Source: Oreochromis niloticus
Lineage: Eukaryota > Chordata > Actinopteri > Cichliformes > Cichlidae
DNA length: 64,000 nt
NCBI RefSeq assembly: GCF_001858045.2
Contig: NC_031965.2
Location: 32,331,184 to 32,395,183, forward strand
Direction of reading: 5' to 3'
In this document: positions 11,237 through 25,324 of the stretch, piece after piece
Position numbering within the stretch: position 1 is the first letter of the stretch
Layout: each line of letters begins with the position of its first letter
The notes under the pieces: model-generated
The model's input: only the letters and a program-made list of their open reading frames with translations
Told to the model about the DNA's origin: nothing
Database searches by the model: none
Made by a program: the position numbers and the translations under genes

Positions 11237-13662
11237 CTGAGGAAAATGAAAGAAAGTGTGAGTATTTTCATTTCTTTGCATCAGTATTGCAAAGTTAAAT
11301 CAGTAAACAACACTGATGGAAAATAACATATATTCACTTAGTTACCATATTTCTGTATATTTAAATTGTGCTCATCCCTTACTAAACAAAAAATGCAATC
11401 AACTCATTAGTTTTATCAGTGTTAAATAATTCATAGTGTCCATATTATGCACATGTACAGGTTAATAATGTATTGTCAGAGTCGAAAAAATCTGAAACAT
11501 TTAATCCTTAAAAACCAAAATATTTATCATATATGTTGCAGTGCAACTATACCCACAGTAGCCTCTGTCTCTTTAAACTCACAGTTCCAAAAACACCCAC
11601 AATGCTGGTCTTGTTCAAGTACGTCAATAAACAACAATAATCATGAAAATACACCAAAGGAAGGGATTAACAAAAAACCCCAATAATACGGATTCTTTAA
11701 AGTTTGCATTTTTGCTTCCCACAAGTGCATTTTGCAGGATGTTTCCTTGTGTTAGAGTATTTTTATATGGTGCATTTTAGCCTGGAACCAAACAATCTGA
11801 ACACTCATGTTTAATTTGTTCTGGCAGAATACATCTGGCCCCCTCCGGTTCACACAGATTTGCACTAGGCCTTCACCATGCTGGGCCAATCAAAACCATT
11901 TATCTAATGTGTGTTGGGCTTGATACAATTACATCCCTGCACGCTATAGTCCATTTACATTTTCATTTTATTTATCTATTTTTTATTTTACGCATTTCAT
12001 TGCTCTAATTGGTTACAGGTTTATTCAGAAATATCCAAATATCCAGAGGAATTTTGGAATTAGTTGTGTAAGAGCACACCTTGAAAACTAAAACTGACAA
12101 GTTCCACAGTAATTCATATTTGGCCTATTGGACAGCTTTTTCTTTTTTACTAAAGTAAATTATCTACTTAATTCTTCCACCATTGGTAAATATCCTTGAA
12201 CCTTTTTTTAATGAATGCAGCAACAGTCCACATAGACTTTTGTGTCTAATCAGAGTGATGTTTTCCACTATGCAGCATGAAAATGAAGGTTAATATTGTG
12301 TTTAAATGAACACAAGATAGAGTCCTATAATTTTAAACCTGATTATAGCACTTATATCAGAATTCTTGGGTGTCTGTGTGCACATCTACAGCATAAGAAA
12401 TTCAGCTTAGATTACAGATACACAAAGGCAAAATAAGCCAGAGAATTTTATCCACACACCAAACCCAGCCTATTCAGGTATTTAAGTAAAAAAAAAGTTA
12501 ATTGAGTCAGACAAATTAATGCTGTTTAGAAATTCAACATGGAGAACACCTAATTCTTCCAAATAAAGAAATCTGTGTTCTGTTTGTAAGGATAGAGTTT
12601 AGTAAACACAATTCCAGTTGGACTGGCATGGGCGCAGACCTGTTCTAAGGTCTGTTCATACAGCAGAAAGACCACGTAGCATCTGTCTTCAAATTAATAT
12701 GCAAATGAGCTGTGGTACTACTCGAGCATGTGTTGCCATTGCAGAGAACAAAATTGGCTCTATTTCAGGGATGTCAAAAACTTGACTTTCACATTGCACC
12801 ATGTGCTGACACCAGAACTGAGAAATAAACTATAAATGAGTGTCAAAAACCAGTTGTGACACGTGTTTGCTGCAATTCTTGAATATACAAAGATTTCTGT
12901 CAAGATTTGAGTTTTGTTGATACAGATGATAAAACACATAAATAAAAGAATGCAGCACAAACATGCAAAAGAAACAGAAATCCAGAGGGACTTATAACTA
13001 TATCTCACTACATAATCAAGGTAACAAACAGTGACAAAGAAGACATCAAAACATCAACTTGGAATGAAAAATGATCAAATATATAAATAAGAGAAAATAC
13101 ACAGAATGTAGATGGATGCATTTGTATTTCAAGGGATGGGAATGTTTTTTGTGTCACAAAAATCTTTTTAAAAACAAAATTGGTCAGGTGAAATAAGCCT
13201 TTACTGAAATGAGCCTTGGCATTTCACCATCAGTGCAGATGCAGCCAGTGATCCATTACTGTTACAACAGTGTTCCACCTCGAGTAGAACTGAACTAATT
13301 CAGATGGTGTCCACAAGGGATATTAGGTTTTTCACACACAGGATTTTGGTGCTTCAAAACTGATGCTGAAACTCTCAAAGGTTTCGTCAGCTCTTGGCAA
13401 AAGAAAAAAATGATTCTTTTATATCTTTTTTTTTTGCATCTGTTTCATGGATTCCAGCTAGGTTTAGCTATGACTTAGGAAAGACATCTAAATAATAGGA
13501 ACAAGGAGCCATGTAAGCAAAATGACATTCAACCATAATATCCAAGCAGATAATCAAATGTGAGTCAATGCTACAGTAATTCAACAGCCAGTAAGATGTA
13601 ACCATGTTTGCGTGCAAACACACATCTGTAGCGTGAAGTATATGGGTTTGTGTTGTATTGTA
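11237..13662. other. Intron upstream of the chst8-like exon
   Basis: Starts with the pyrimidine-rich acceptor on the minus strand. The rest is AT-rich with no supported feature. Confidence 0.4.
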
Positions 13663-16079
13663 TACACTACCAGTCAAAAGTTTGTTTTTTCTTTATTTTC
13701 ATGACTATTTACATTGTAGATTCTCACTAAAGGCATCAAAACTACAAATGAAAACATAGGGAATCATGTAGTAAACAAAAAAAGAGTGAAATAACTTAAA
13801 ACATGTTTTATATTTTAGATTAGTCACCCTGATTACTGCTTTGCACTCTCTTGGCATTCTCTCTCAATGAGCTTCAAGTGAGTAGTCCCCTGAAATGGTT
13901 TTCCAACAGTCTTGAAGGAGTTCCCAGAGATGCTGAGCACTTGTTGGCCCCTTTGGCCCTCACTCTTCGGTCCATCTCATCCCAAACCATCTCAATTTGG
14001 TTTAGGTTAGGTGACTGTGGATGCCAGGCCATCTGGTGCAGCACTTCATCACTCTACCTTCTTGGTCAAATAGCCCTTATATAAATAGCCCTAACAGCCT
14101 GGAGGTGTGTTTAGGGGGCCTTGTCCTGTTGAAAAATAAATGATGGGCCAACTAAACGCAAAGTGGATGGGAGGGCATGTCACTGCAGGATATTGTGGTA
14201 GCCATGCTGGTTCAGTGTGCCTTCAGTTTTGAATGAATCCCCAACAGTGTCACCAGCAAAGCATACCCACATCATCACACATCCTCCTCCATGCTTCACG
14301 GTGGGAACCATGCATGCGGAGACCATTTGTTCACCTTTTCTGCGTCGCACAAACACACAGCAAGTGGAACCAGACATCTCAAATTTGGACTCATCAGACC
14401 AAAGCACAGATTTCCACTGGTCTGATGTCCATTCCTTGTGTTTGTTGGCCCAAACAAATCTCTTCTGCTTGTTTCTTTTCCTTAGTAGTGGTTACTTAGC
14501 AGCTATTTGACCATAAAGGCCTGATTCACACAGTCTCCTCTGAACAGATGATGTAGAGATGTATCTGCTACTGGAAGTCTGTGTGGCATTTATCTGGGCT
14601 CTAATCTGAGGTGTTGTTAACTTGCAATTTCTGAGGTTGGTGACCCTAGGTCAGGGGTCGGCAACCTGCGGCTCGGGAGCCGCATGAGGCTCTTTAGTCC
14701 TTATACTGCGGCTTCGGGTGGTTTGGGAAAATAAATTATTAGTATTTAGCTGAAGTGTATTTTATTTGTGTTTAGTTCTTTTTTAACTTGTAGTTCTAAA
14801 TCGAAGATTATTGTGATATTGAAATATAAAAATAAAATTATATTTTATTATTTTTCGTCGCTCAAAATAAGCGTCACACTTTCGGAACCCGCTGAAATGC
14901 CGTGCATTTATCGAGACTTTCAACCCCAGGTAGGCCAATTATGGATCTTCGGATCCACATTATGTCAGCAGCTATTCTTCACCGTGAACTATGTTAAAAA
15001 CAAACACCGCTCACGCCTCACAGGCGACAGCTTACAGTCCTGAGTAAAGATGAAAGTGACTTCGTACAGCACTGATTTGCAGACGCTGTGCGCAGAGGTT
15101 CAGGAGCAGAAGTTCCATTGTAAACATACCACGGCAGACCCGACGATGTTTCCATGAGCATGCTTTTCAACATCTCTTTATTGACCACTTTTCACACACG
15201 GTTGCTGTACGCATACAGCCGGCTGTAGCTTTTCAGCTCACAGCCCGACAACACAACAGCAGAGAGAGCACAGACGTTAAGGCAGCAAGGCTCAGGTGCG
15301 TCCGACTCCCATGCAGCGCTGGGAGCACTGCAGACCACGCCCTGCTACACACATTAACCAGGTAAAATAAATATTCATGCAGAATTTTGCAAATATTTAT
15401 TTTTCATTTTTTTTAGTAGCATAGTGCTTTTCTTCCAATTACTTTTTAAAATTCAGATCAAGGCTCCGCTACTTTCCAAAAGCCCAAAGGCTATATAAGG
15501 GTGGCAGCTCACAACAGTTTTTCTTTGCTACATGGATCATTTAAGTTCAGCTTTTAAATTCATTTAAGAGACCATCAACTGAGTGTCTTTCCTTTTTGTT
15601 ATATTTCTTTAAGAGTTCAAAATGTGTTAATTACATAAATAAAATGTAATTTTTTCTGTAGCACTTCATGGATTTCATAAGCAACACACCTTAGTTGTTC
15701 ACACAAAGCATAAAGGTAAAAAAACAATATATACAGTGTTATCTTCATTTTAGATGTCAAAAAGTATTTGCGGCTCCCAGTGTTTTCTTTTGCATGGAAA
15801 CCGGGTCGAAGTGGGTGTTCTTTGGGTTCTTTGTTTCTTTGGGTGTTAAAGGTTGCTGACCCCTGCCCTAGGTCTTCCTTTCTTGGGGCGGTCCTCATGT
15901 GAGACAAACTATAAAACATATTTAGAGTTATTTATCATTTTTTTCCTTGCCACAAAATTCCATATATCTTGCTTCATATATTTAATTTATTCAGTATGTA
16001 TCTACAATGTGGAAAGTAGTAAAAATAAAGAAACACCATTAAATGAAAAGGTGTGTCCAAACTTTTGACTGGTAATGTA
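13663..16079 (-). mobile_element. Tc1-like transposon, interrupted by a hAT element
   Basis: The ends are inverted repeats: TACACTACCAGTCAAAAGTT at the left, and the complement of TTTTGACTGGTAATGTA at the right, both bounded by TA as Tc1/mariner elements are. Without the insertion the element is about 1.2 kb, typical for Tc1. The transposase runs on the minus strand: an HTH-side fragment (RKKGRPRVTNL...) next to the right end, and a DDE-domain part (MLWSDESKFEMSGS, VPTVKHGGGCVMMW) at 14180-14407, then a frame-broken SPNLNQIEMVWDEMD further left. Stops and frameshifts make it inactive. Confidence 0.85.
14652..15865. mobile_element. 1.2-kb hAT-type element nested in the Tc1 element
   Basis: The termini are inverted repeats (CAGGGGTCGGCAACC at the left; complement CAGGGGTCAGCAACC at the right). 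The element is flanked by a perfect 8-bp target duplication, CCCTAGGT, at 14644-14651 and 15866-15873. Both features are diagnostic of hAT transposons. The inside has no recognisable transposase, so it is non-autonomous or decayed. It is younger than the Tc1 copy it splits. Confidence 0.85.
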
Positions 16080-17269
16080 TCCATCAGGAAGTGCACACAG
16101 CATATAAATCAGTCAGTAAGTCACCACAGGTACTACTTTAAACAATCAGAACTTTATTGCATTTGTAGTACTATTGAAATCAGAGTACTTCAAGTATTGT
16201 GGTCAGCAGTGTCATTTTTACCATTTAGGGAACAGAAGGAAACAGAATTATCTTTTAAAAGAGATGTCATAGCAGGCAATACCAGTCCAAGGATGGTATG
16301 TATCAAACATGTAACACTACCAGTAGGAAATATTCTTCCAAAGCCCTTAACTTCTAGAAAGGTCACTATAGACGACCAGAAAATTTCTAAGCTACATTAA
16401 AAATAAAAATTATTGACATGCTGTCAACAACTGCCACTGTAGAGTAAGATAAAAATGATATGGATACTTTACTCTGACAGATATCAGCTAGGCTGATACA
16501 GCACTAGAACCCATATCCAAGTGAACAACATGTCTTCATTTGCATGTGCCTGGAATAAATTAGATGCCAAACCATGAAACCCACTTGTTTTGGTTTTTAT
16601 TGACAACACTGGCCTGAATGTTTTTTCAGGCCAATCTATAGAGAAACCATGCAATCAAAGATAAACAGCAAAAAGTGCAATCAAAAGGTGAGAGAATTGA
16701 TTTTTCTTTGAATAAGTATTTGTTATTATGAAAAGGCAAGCTTACATTTGACACAGAGATGTGGAGGGAAATGCATTTTCTGTTTTTTTCTTCTTACAAA
16801 GTGATGAATATACTCAAGGGTGCATCATTTCAGTTCAACACAATAGTCTTCCAACACTTGCAGCTTGTATCAAGCTTGTATCATCTCATGCACATACTGT
16901 GAAAGGTGTTTCTAAAAGTTTTCTGTGTGAAGGTGAAGAGATCTTTGTGTACATGGTCGTAATGAAGATGTAAAACTCTCTGTGCTCAGTGGTTGTGTTA
17001 TTTAACATTTTCTTCACTTTCATCTTCACAGCAGGAGCAGTGGAGGCAACAAGCGGGTACAAGCAGACGTTTCAGCCATATTAATATATGCTAGAACATT
17101 GAGCCAACTGTGAACCCCATAGAGTTACCATGCAAATACAGGTTAGTGAAAACCTGATTATAACCCGTATAAGTTATTTGCTTCTTCACAATTTCTTAGT
17201 TTTTGCATATTTGTCATGCTTAAATGTTTCAGATTTTTTTAAAGTATTATTTAATTTATTAAGGAAAAA
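16080..17269. other. No supported feature
   Basis: AT-rich spacer between two Tc1 elements. Confidence 0.4.
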
Positions 17270-17915
17270 TCTATGATGACTAATGACCAGAAAGAACACA
17301 AAAGGCACATCTTACGTTTACCCCCCAACAAAGAAAAGCAAAAAGACATATGGGAAAATATTCTGGGGACTGACAAGACAAAAGTAAACATTTAAACATT
17401 GGAAGGTTTGAGTCCTGTTAAATCTGGTATAAAACTAACATAGCATTTCATAAAAAGGACATCATACTAACAGTCAAACATGTGTGATCTGGGGCTGCTT
17501 TGTTGCTTCAGAACCTGAATGACTTGTTCTACTTGATGGAACCTTAGATTATGCTCTCTACCAGAAAAAACCTGAGGACATCAGTTCATGCCATCAGTTC
17601 AAAACACTTGGGCAATGATCCAAAACACACGAGCAATGGCACCTCTGAATGTCCCCACCCAAAAACAAAAAAGCAAAGAAAACAAAAAGAAGACTGGAGT
17701 GGCCTAGTTAAATCACAAGTCGTGCTCAAAACCCTCTAATGTGGCTAATTTAAAACAAGCTGCACTTTGTATTTACTTAAGTTATCTTGTTTGATATGAA
17801 AATCAGTTAGATGGTCTGAATCATGTAATTGTGAAAATAAGCAAGGAGCTAAAACAAAAATAAATAAAAAACGTCATGAAATGGCCAAATACTTTTCAGT
17901 GGCATTGTATTTACA
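17270..17915 (+). mobile_element. Decayed Tc1-like transposon, 5'-truncated
   Basis: The plus strand holds transposase remnants: GACAAGACAAAAGT (relic of the TDETK motif, here TDKTK), GATCTGGGGCTGCTTTGTTG (the VWGCFA motif), and AATGATCCAAAACACAC (NDPKHT). Several internal deletions and shifts are evident. The right end (CCAAATACTTTTCAGTGGCA) is a Tc1-type terminal repeat facing left. No left terminal repeat was found. Confidence 0.75.
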
Positions 17916-20900
17916 TTACAAGAAAACTAGTATGTGTGGACACACACTCCTATCTATTGTACAAGCTATGAACGATGCGAAGTTGTTTGGTTTTGCTTTT
18001 TTTGAAAATTTCATTTCATTTTTTTTTAAATCACCAACACTAGTTAATTAGGTAAAGAAGATGATAATGGTTGGGGTTAAAATGTATCAATTCACAAATC
18101 TAACCTTTCTCACAAATCTACCCAGTAAGACTAAATGTGATGCCAAGGTGTTAACAGTGCTTCCATATGTGATAAATTCGGTGGGAAACTAGACTCATTG
18201 CAGAATTCTGTTAACCTTCACTTTTTAAGATGGGTTTTAAAGCTTATCATTCAACACTGTGTTAAATTAAATCCATCTTTCGCTGCATGGAAAAACTAAA
18301 ATGGTTACCATCCAACTGACTCAATTTTCATCCTTTACTTACAGAGTTGTGGAAGACTTTATTGGAAGATAGGAAAGCTGAGTTTTTTCAGATGCTATCT
18401 TTTTACCTAGTTTTCTAAAGAGGGTTTGACCTTTTATACCTCAGTGTCATTCACACTGCCAGTGTAAAACCACAGAATGTAATCTTATCACAGGAAGTCA
18501 TTCCAGGTCTTCAATTCCATTTCCATTTTTTTTTTTTTTAGGTTTCACCTCATATTTTCATCACCTTACCTTTGTACAAACTATCGGGGTCAGGTAAACG
18601 CCTGACTGTTATTTCTGGCTCAATATTTTTAAAGTGCATAAACTGAAGTTTGATTTTATACCCCCGAGTCCAGTCGACAAAATGGTACATAAAGTTGGCA
18701 AAGTGTGAAAAAGCTTACATTTGTGTCAATGCTGATTTTAGTAACTTGGGCTTAATTATTTATTTTTTGTGTTACCTAAAGCAAGAGGTTGACCTCAGAG
18801 GCTACTTTTACATTGTTAAACTGAGACAATGTCACACAAATCTCTGTTGTGAGAATGTTTTGTGCATTTCAGTTTTACTGTGCAAGTTAAGTGTATTTCT
18901 AAGTTAATCCCCAAACTTGAGTTACAATAAAAATAAAAAATGAAGAAACAAAGAAACTAAGTATCATGTATTATCTATTATAATTCAAGAAAAAAAATTA
19001 ACTCATAATTCTGTCCTAATAAATTGCATAATGCTCATTTTCTTGTTGCTAAAAATATCTACATTGAGATACATATTGTTATATGTATTTATGACGTAAT
19101 AAACTAAATCAAAATTGCCCCCCCTCCCCCAGAATTGTCAACATGACAATTAAAAAAAATAGAAAGATTAGCATGATTTGCCAAATACATGTACATATTA
19201 TGGCATAACCATTTTACTGGAATGCATAAATATTGTACAGGTAAATTGTATTTCTGGTAAATTGGCCACATTCAGAAGTGCAGAACTGACATATTACATA
19301 AACCAGTGCAATAAAATGTTTAAACCCAAATTGAAAGGAAAGAAAACGATGTAGCATTCGTATTTAAAAGCAACATAAAGATCACAATAAACCTTACAGA
19401 AATCTGGCATATGTATTATAATTAAGATAAATCCATGTTCTATTCTTCCTCTGCTGTTTGTTTGTGATTTAGGGAGATTTATGTTTTCTGTGTAATTTAG
19501 AAAATGTCAAATGTTTTCCTATTTGTGGCACTTAGGCTGTTGCAGGTGTTCATTAAAAGCAGTATGAAAATATACATTTCAGTTTCTCAGTTCAATGCAA
19601 AACTGCATTGATCAATATTTCTTAAACAGTAAGAAACTGGATGGAAACTCGCGGGCCACTGTGATACCTGAAACATTTTTCTGTTTAAATCAAACCAAAT
19701 GAAGCTCTTGATTTGGTCCCTTAAAATTATACATACTAATAAGTATATTCACCTTTGGCATCAACTTCTAGAGGCCCGTGACAAAAATTTTCCTTATTAT
19801 AATAATAATTTTTTTTCCTGACATTGATATTACCCTTTTTGTACAGCAATGTTTGTTTTCACAGAAGCATTATCAACATTTTAGCTAAAATGGTGCCAGA
19901 AAAAACAGCAGGTTTTTACTACCATTGAAAAACTTGGGCACAGTGCCTAAACATTTGTTCACAGCTCTGAAGAAAATGAAAAAAAAGAAAAAGGGCTAAT
20001 CTCTTTTATTTAATTATTAATAATGTAGGATGTGTGTTTATTTTACACTATGATTAAGTGTTTTAAAAGGAAATTCTTTAAAAAGAAATGATTGTTTACT
20101 TGCATTATTAGAGTGTAATATTATACCAATGGTCTATTTTTCTTTCGACAGCCTCAAAGAGAACCAGGAGTGTTTTTACATAGGTAAGTATACTGTAGAA
20201 AATGAAGCAAAGTAGTGTTTTAATCCTCTGGTTTGGTGGTACAATGACTTTCCCCTGCTACTAACATATCCAGTGACTGTGTATGATTTAACTGTTATCC
20301 TGAGTGATCACCATGATGATGAAACTATTCAAAAAAAATGTAACTAAATAAAACAAACTTTTAACATGCTAATTCCAGTTTAACTATAAAGCAGAAAAGA
20401 ACTTGGAAAAGACAATGCATTCTCAGCCAGTTTAATCTGAAATAATGAAAAAAAGATGAAAATAAAATCAGTACACCTGTCACAACTTGACACAAACATC
20501 TCATTAGGATCAAAAAACACTTCATCTGTAACGCACTGCATTTATACTCTGCTTCCAAACAGATGTATATGCCAAGAAATGACACAATGTGTCCCATTTT
20601 GTGCAGGGAAAGATTTTATTCTGTGTCAGACCGGTAATGGAGATGATTCTGTGTTTGATGTTCATGTATAATACACATCAAAGACTTTTGCTTTTTAGTT
20701 TTAAGTAAATCAAAACCGTGGCAGTCAAACACATGTGGTTTACATGCATATAAAGTATTTAGCTACTGAGCCATTACTGCAATCTGCTAATGTGAGCACT
20801 TTCTCATAACGGGTTTTGTTCTGTTACAGAATATAGTATTGAATTAGACTAGTAAGGTTTTTACCTTAATATTATATCCATTAATGGTTTAATGGTGCAT

Positions 20901-23900
20901 GTATATTCTATAGACAGTTACCTAATTGATAAATTACTTCCTTAATCTATAGAAAATCAGGCCAATGGGCTCTTTTGGTCCACGGGATTTGAAGTGTCAT
21001 GCAGCAGTGCCATGTTCTGATTGAAGCTTCAGTTTAAAGTAAGAACATCAGTTACAAGGCAGCTTGGAGCTACATTATTCATTCTCTGCTGATGTTACTG
21101 TGAAAAAACTGTATGGCAATATTCTTGTATCTTCTCTTTGTTTGTCCTTACCTCAGTCAATGCAGAGTTTTAAGGTGACTGTGAGCTACTGTTCCAGTGT
21201 TCCATCTCCATCAAACTGAAAAGCCTCACACTCTTAGAGTCAGTAATAGTTCAAGAGCTGGGTGTTAACACAGTCAGTTTCTTTCCTGGGCAAAGTTGTT
21301 GACCTATGTGGTTGACATATATGTGTATATTGTGTAACAGGTAATATAAAATTAATGTTAAAGGGATGATGATGATTTTCAGTGTTTGACTCCATGTCAT
21401 ACAAAAAGACTGATTACTTTTTAAAACTGACACTAACATTAAAGGTGCAGTGAATAATTTTGAAGTTATTTAACAGAAAAAAATTGGAAAAATTAGATGG
21501 ATACTGATTCTTATGTAATCCTTTTCTACTCTCCTGGAGAACTCAAACTGCTTAAGTCACTGCTAAATTCTGATCAGCTGATTCTGTACAGACTGACAAC
21601 CTGTCCAGAGTCAACTCTGCATCTCGCCCAATGTCAGCTGGGATACTTTTCAACAGATCCCGAGTGGGTCAGGTGGGAACTTCTCTTCAGATTTGATGGA
21701 TTTTATATGGATTGGCCCATAAATGAGCAGTAATCACTGCATGTGAACTTGAAAGCCTCACAACACACACTGGCAATGAAAGCCGTCCATTTTTATTATC
21801 TAAATACTTACCCTATAAACTGCTTCCCACTTTACCGCATTTTAAATGTTCTAGAAAATGTTCCAGGCTATTTCTTATATCTTTCTTGTATAGTCTCTCT
21901 AGTGTGACAGTGAGACAGAAAAGTGTTGGCTAGTAAACAAAAAAGGGAAGCCGCTGCCAGGCATGCTTCATAAATTAATGATTATCTGCAAGGGAATTTG
22001 ACAAGCGTATAATGGGAGCTGGTATAGGATCATGTTCAAAGGGCTTCTAATTGTCTTTATTTATGACAGCCGGTGATCTCTAGGATGAATTAATGCATTT
22101 GCTACACTGTTGTGATGAGCCTTTGCAATCAGCCATCAATCCTGCTAGCTATCTTTCACAGCTGTCTGCTATTAGAAAGGGTCCATAGACATGTTTGGAA
22201 GGGTTCCCCTATTCAGCAGCAAGACGGCAAAGTATTTCCAGACAATAACCTGACTGATTTGTTTATTCATATAAAAGCAACATGCAGAGGTGCCATTATC
22301 CTAAAATGATAGTGCCAGAACCCTGAATTAATAATTTCAGAATAAATTAAAGAGATTGCAAAGTGCAGAATTGTGGATTTTTTCATCACTACACAAGGGG
22401 AAAAATGTCCATGTTGTGATTGTCCTTTTTATTTACATGTTAATTCATCTATATAATTATTGCTTGTTATTTATACTTTTGTTCATCTGGGAATAATCAG
22501 CTGCTGCTGTAAATGGCAGTAAAACCTGTCATTTGTACATATTAAACTGACACAGTAAAGCCAACGTCACTGCAACAGATGAGCCCTGTCAGTGGTTGTC
22601 TACAAATCTGAGACTTGGAACTGCTGTTCTGAAAATTTTTAAACAAAAACGTGTTAGATTAATCTCATAAATTACACGGAACCACAGATGTTCCTATGAC
22701 TTCATTGCTAAAACGAAATAAAGTCAAATGAATAATTTGAACGTATATAATGTACCCATTGTGGCCTCCAAAGCACTGCCACACCAAAAGCATATTCTAA
22801 CTCAATTACAAATGAGAAAGCTGTGTGACGGTGACCTGCTACGATGGCCTCAGGATAGATACCAGCTCAGGCAGAGCAGGTGATGGCAGGTCCAACACAA
22901 TCAGACATGCTCAAACACAACACATCCTTGTCATATCATGTCACCCCAATAACTGCCAAGGGGCACTACAGTACTCCACTACCCACCTCTCAGATAAGGT
23001 TACAGATTAGTTTCTATTTATATGTTGGGTCCTACAGCAGCTCACTGACCAGATAAATCACAAGCAAACCTATCTATTGAAAACTAGCCTTTTAAAACAA
23101 TTTTGTTTCTTTCAGAGAAATGATTTTTATTTAACTAGTGAGATACTGTTTATTATATTATTGTTCCTCTGTGTCCGTCTTATTTTGTCTTGGATTTTTG
23201 TCACCAAGATACTGAAAAATATAAACCAAATTAAAGAAGCATGATGGAGAGGTGAAACATTGGCAAAGGAAAAACGCATGTTTTGGTTTTCAATTAGAAT
23301 TTTAGTTTCTTTAAATTTACTGTATTGCTTATGATGTGCTCACTAAGTGCTTTTTCGCTTCTATTTGCAAAGTTGCCAATTAAGGTGTTGCTATTTCTCT
23401 GGACTGTGTGACATTTTTGTGGTTTCTGTTTTCCAAAAGTTTTCTGGCAGCTCTTTTCCATTTTGAAATTTTCAGTGTAATTAAAGACAAAAACATTTTT
23501 CTAGTTTGATTGGGCTTGGGGTCAAAGCTGCAGCCAATTTTCTCTACCAGCAACACACCTGACCCTGATATACCAGACAAATGGCTAATTTGGCAAACAG
23601 GCTGTATTATCTAATGCTTTCATTACCATCTAAAACTCATGTAATTACACTTGATGGGCTTTTCTTAGTACTGATGCACTGAAACTTGCCAACAATTCAC
23701 AGCTAATTAAAAGATATGTGCAGAAGGTCTGTTCTACTGAACAGAATGGCCAGGTGAAACCAGCTGACTTCCATAGCCCATTTTTATCCAAATGTACTTC
23801 AGTCAGCAGGTTGTAGATCCAAGGGTGGAGACAGGCATACGAATTTTTATGTCTTGACATACTGAGAGACAGATGGTGCAATGCTGGTGCAACTCAGTAT

Positions 23901-24439
23901 TGAGAAGGTATTCCTAATATTTTTAGCATCTGGGCCTGTCAAAGGGGAGCAACTAATCAAGAAGAAGGTTGTGTGAAATCCACTTTACAGACAAAGTCTG
24001 AGTTTAATGGAATGTAAAATTCAGTGACGCAAACACATACACATCTGCACAACTACACATACAAGTATTTCTCACAGGTCAGACGCTTGTCTCAGTTTGT
24101 GATGTGCATCATAGATATATCATAGACATTGACATATCCTGTATATCCTTTATGGGATGGAACAGTGCAGTAACTTAACCTGTAATTTGCATTAAAAAGA
24201 TACTGAGATACACACATAGATTGGAGACTAGCTAGTCACTGAATACATGGGTCCAGAATATCCTAAACAGCTTCTGCCATCATGACTAAAACCAGTTGAA
24301 CCATGTGGAAAAAAGACAATAACACATCTATTCTGTAAACTACAGTAAACTATGTAAAACTATGAAGTGGTCAAACTTGAAGTTCTGTGAATTTACTGGT
24401 CTGGAGAATTCTGATGTGTTTAGAAAATGAACATCCCAG
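17916..24439. other. Long AT-rich spacer, candidate conserved block at 21930-22370
   Basis: No gene or repeat was recognised over 6.5 kb. The interval 21930-22370 is free of repeats and carries several homeodomain-type words (AAATTAATGATTAT, GAATTAATGCATTTG). Confidence 0.3.
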
Positions 24440-24648
24440 CAAATTCACCCCAATGCTCAGAGAAACTGCAAACAAGATCTGTATTTAAAATTCAACAGGC
24501 CTCAGTTAATATTGCCAGGAGAAAGTCTATTTTCTCTAAAAGAACATGACAACACTGCGTAGCTTTGTAAAGTTTCATGTGAAAAATCCACAAAACTTAT
24601 GGAACAATGTCCTTTGGACAAACAAGCCTAAGTGGAATGTGTCTGAAG
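24440..24648 (+). mobile_element. Short Tc1-like transposase fragment
   Basis: The segment CCAATGCTCAGAGAAACTGC through GGAACAATGTCCTTTGGACA matches the linker and start of the DDE domain of a fish Tc1 family (the run RRKPLL.. to WNNVLWTNK, with the usual TDET now TNKP). It is cut off at both ends; the right break coincides with the start of a TGTCATG-ended repeat at 24649. Confidence 0.6.
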
Positions 24649-24790
24649 TGTCATGATCCGGGTGTGTGGCTGTACAATTCCACTGGATGTCTGAGCATCC
24701 CTGGTATCTGCCCATGGGCAGGGCCAACAGCCTCCCTCACCTGGTGCTGATTAATTGCTATTAATCCCAGAGTAAATTATGTAGCCACAG
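24649..24790 (+). repeat. TGTCATG-ended interspersed repeat, truncated copy
   Basis: Begins TGTCATGATCCGGGTGTGTG directly after the Tc1 fragment. The same TGTCATG(G/A) start is seen at 31760 and, on the other strand, at 28760, 37181 and 46440. The copy is short, and its 3' limit is not sharp. Confidence 0.4.
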
Positions 24791-25324
24791 TTTCTCCAAG
24801 TGAGTAAGAACAGTAACTAAAGTAAATAATACAATATATTAAAAAGTTACAAAATGTAACAAAAAAGCTCTAATAAATACAAATAGCTCCAATTATAAAT
24901 TTCCCATTACAAAACACAAACTTAAATATATGTGGTTGACATTGAGCTGTCCTTCATTTCATATTGACTTGTGACAATGTAATTGTCAAGGCTGTGTAAA
25001 CTCAGCTTTATTGCTGTCATAAAACAAAATAGAAACCTAAACTGGCAATGCTAGAAACAGAACTGGGAACAGAACACACAGGCGGGTATAAGAGTGTGAA
25101 CAGACATTCACAATGCGACACAGGACAAGTAAAACGCAGGGCTTAAATACTGACTGGAGTAATCAGGGAATGGGAGACAGGAGGCAAACACAGCTGGGAG
25201 AAATCAAGCTTAATGAAACAACAGAAGCTAAACTAGACACTCTGACATGAGACAAGGACTTTCAAAGTAACATAGGAAACATGGAAGGCACAGACTAGAC
25301 ACTAAACTAAACCTACACTAACAC

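Noticed and set aside
13600..16080. Autonomous, active Tc1 transposon
   Set aside because: The transposase has stops, frameshifts and a 1.2-kb hAT insertion, so only a fossil is supported.
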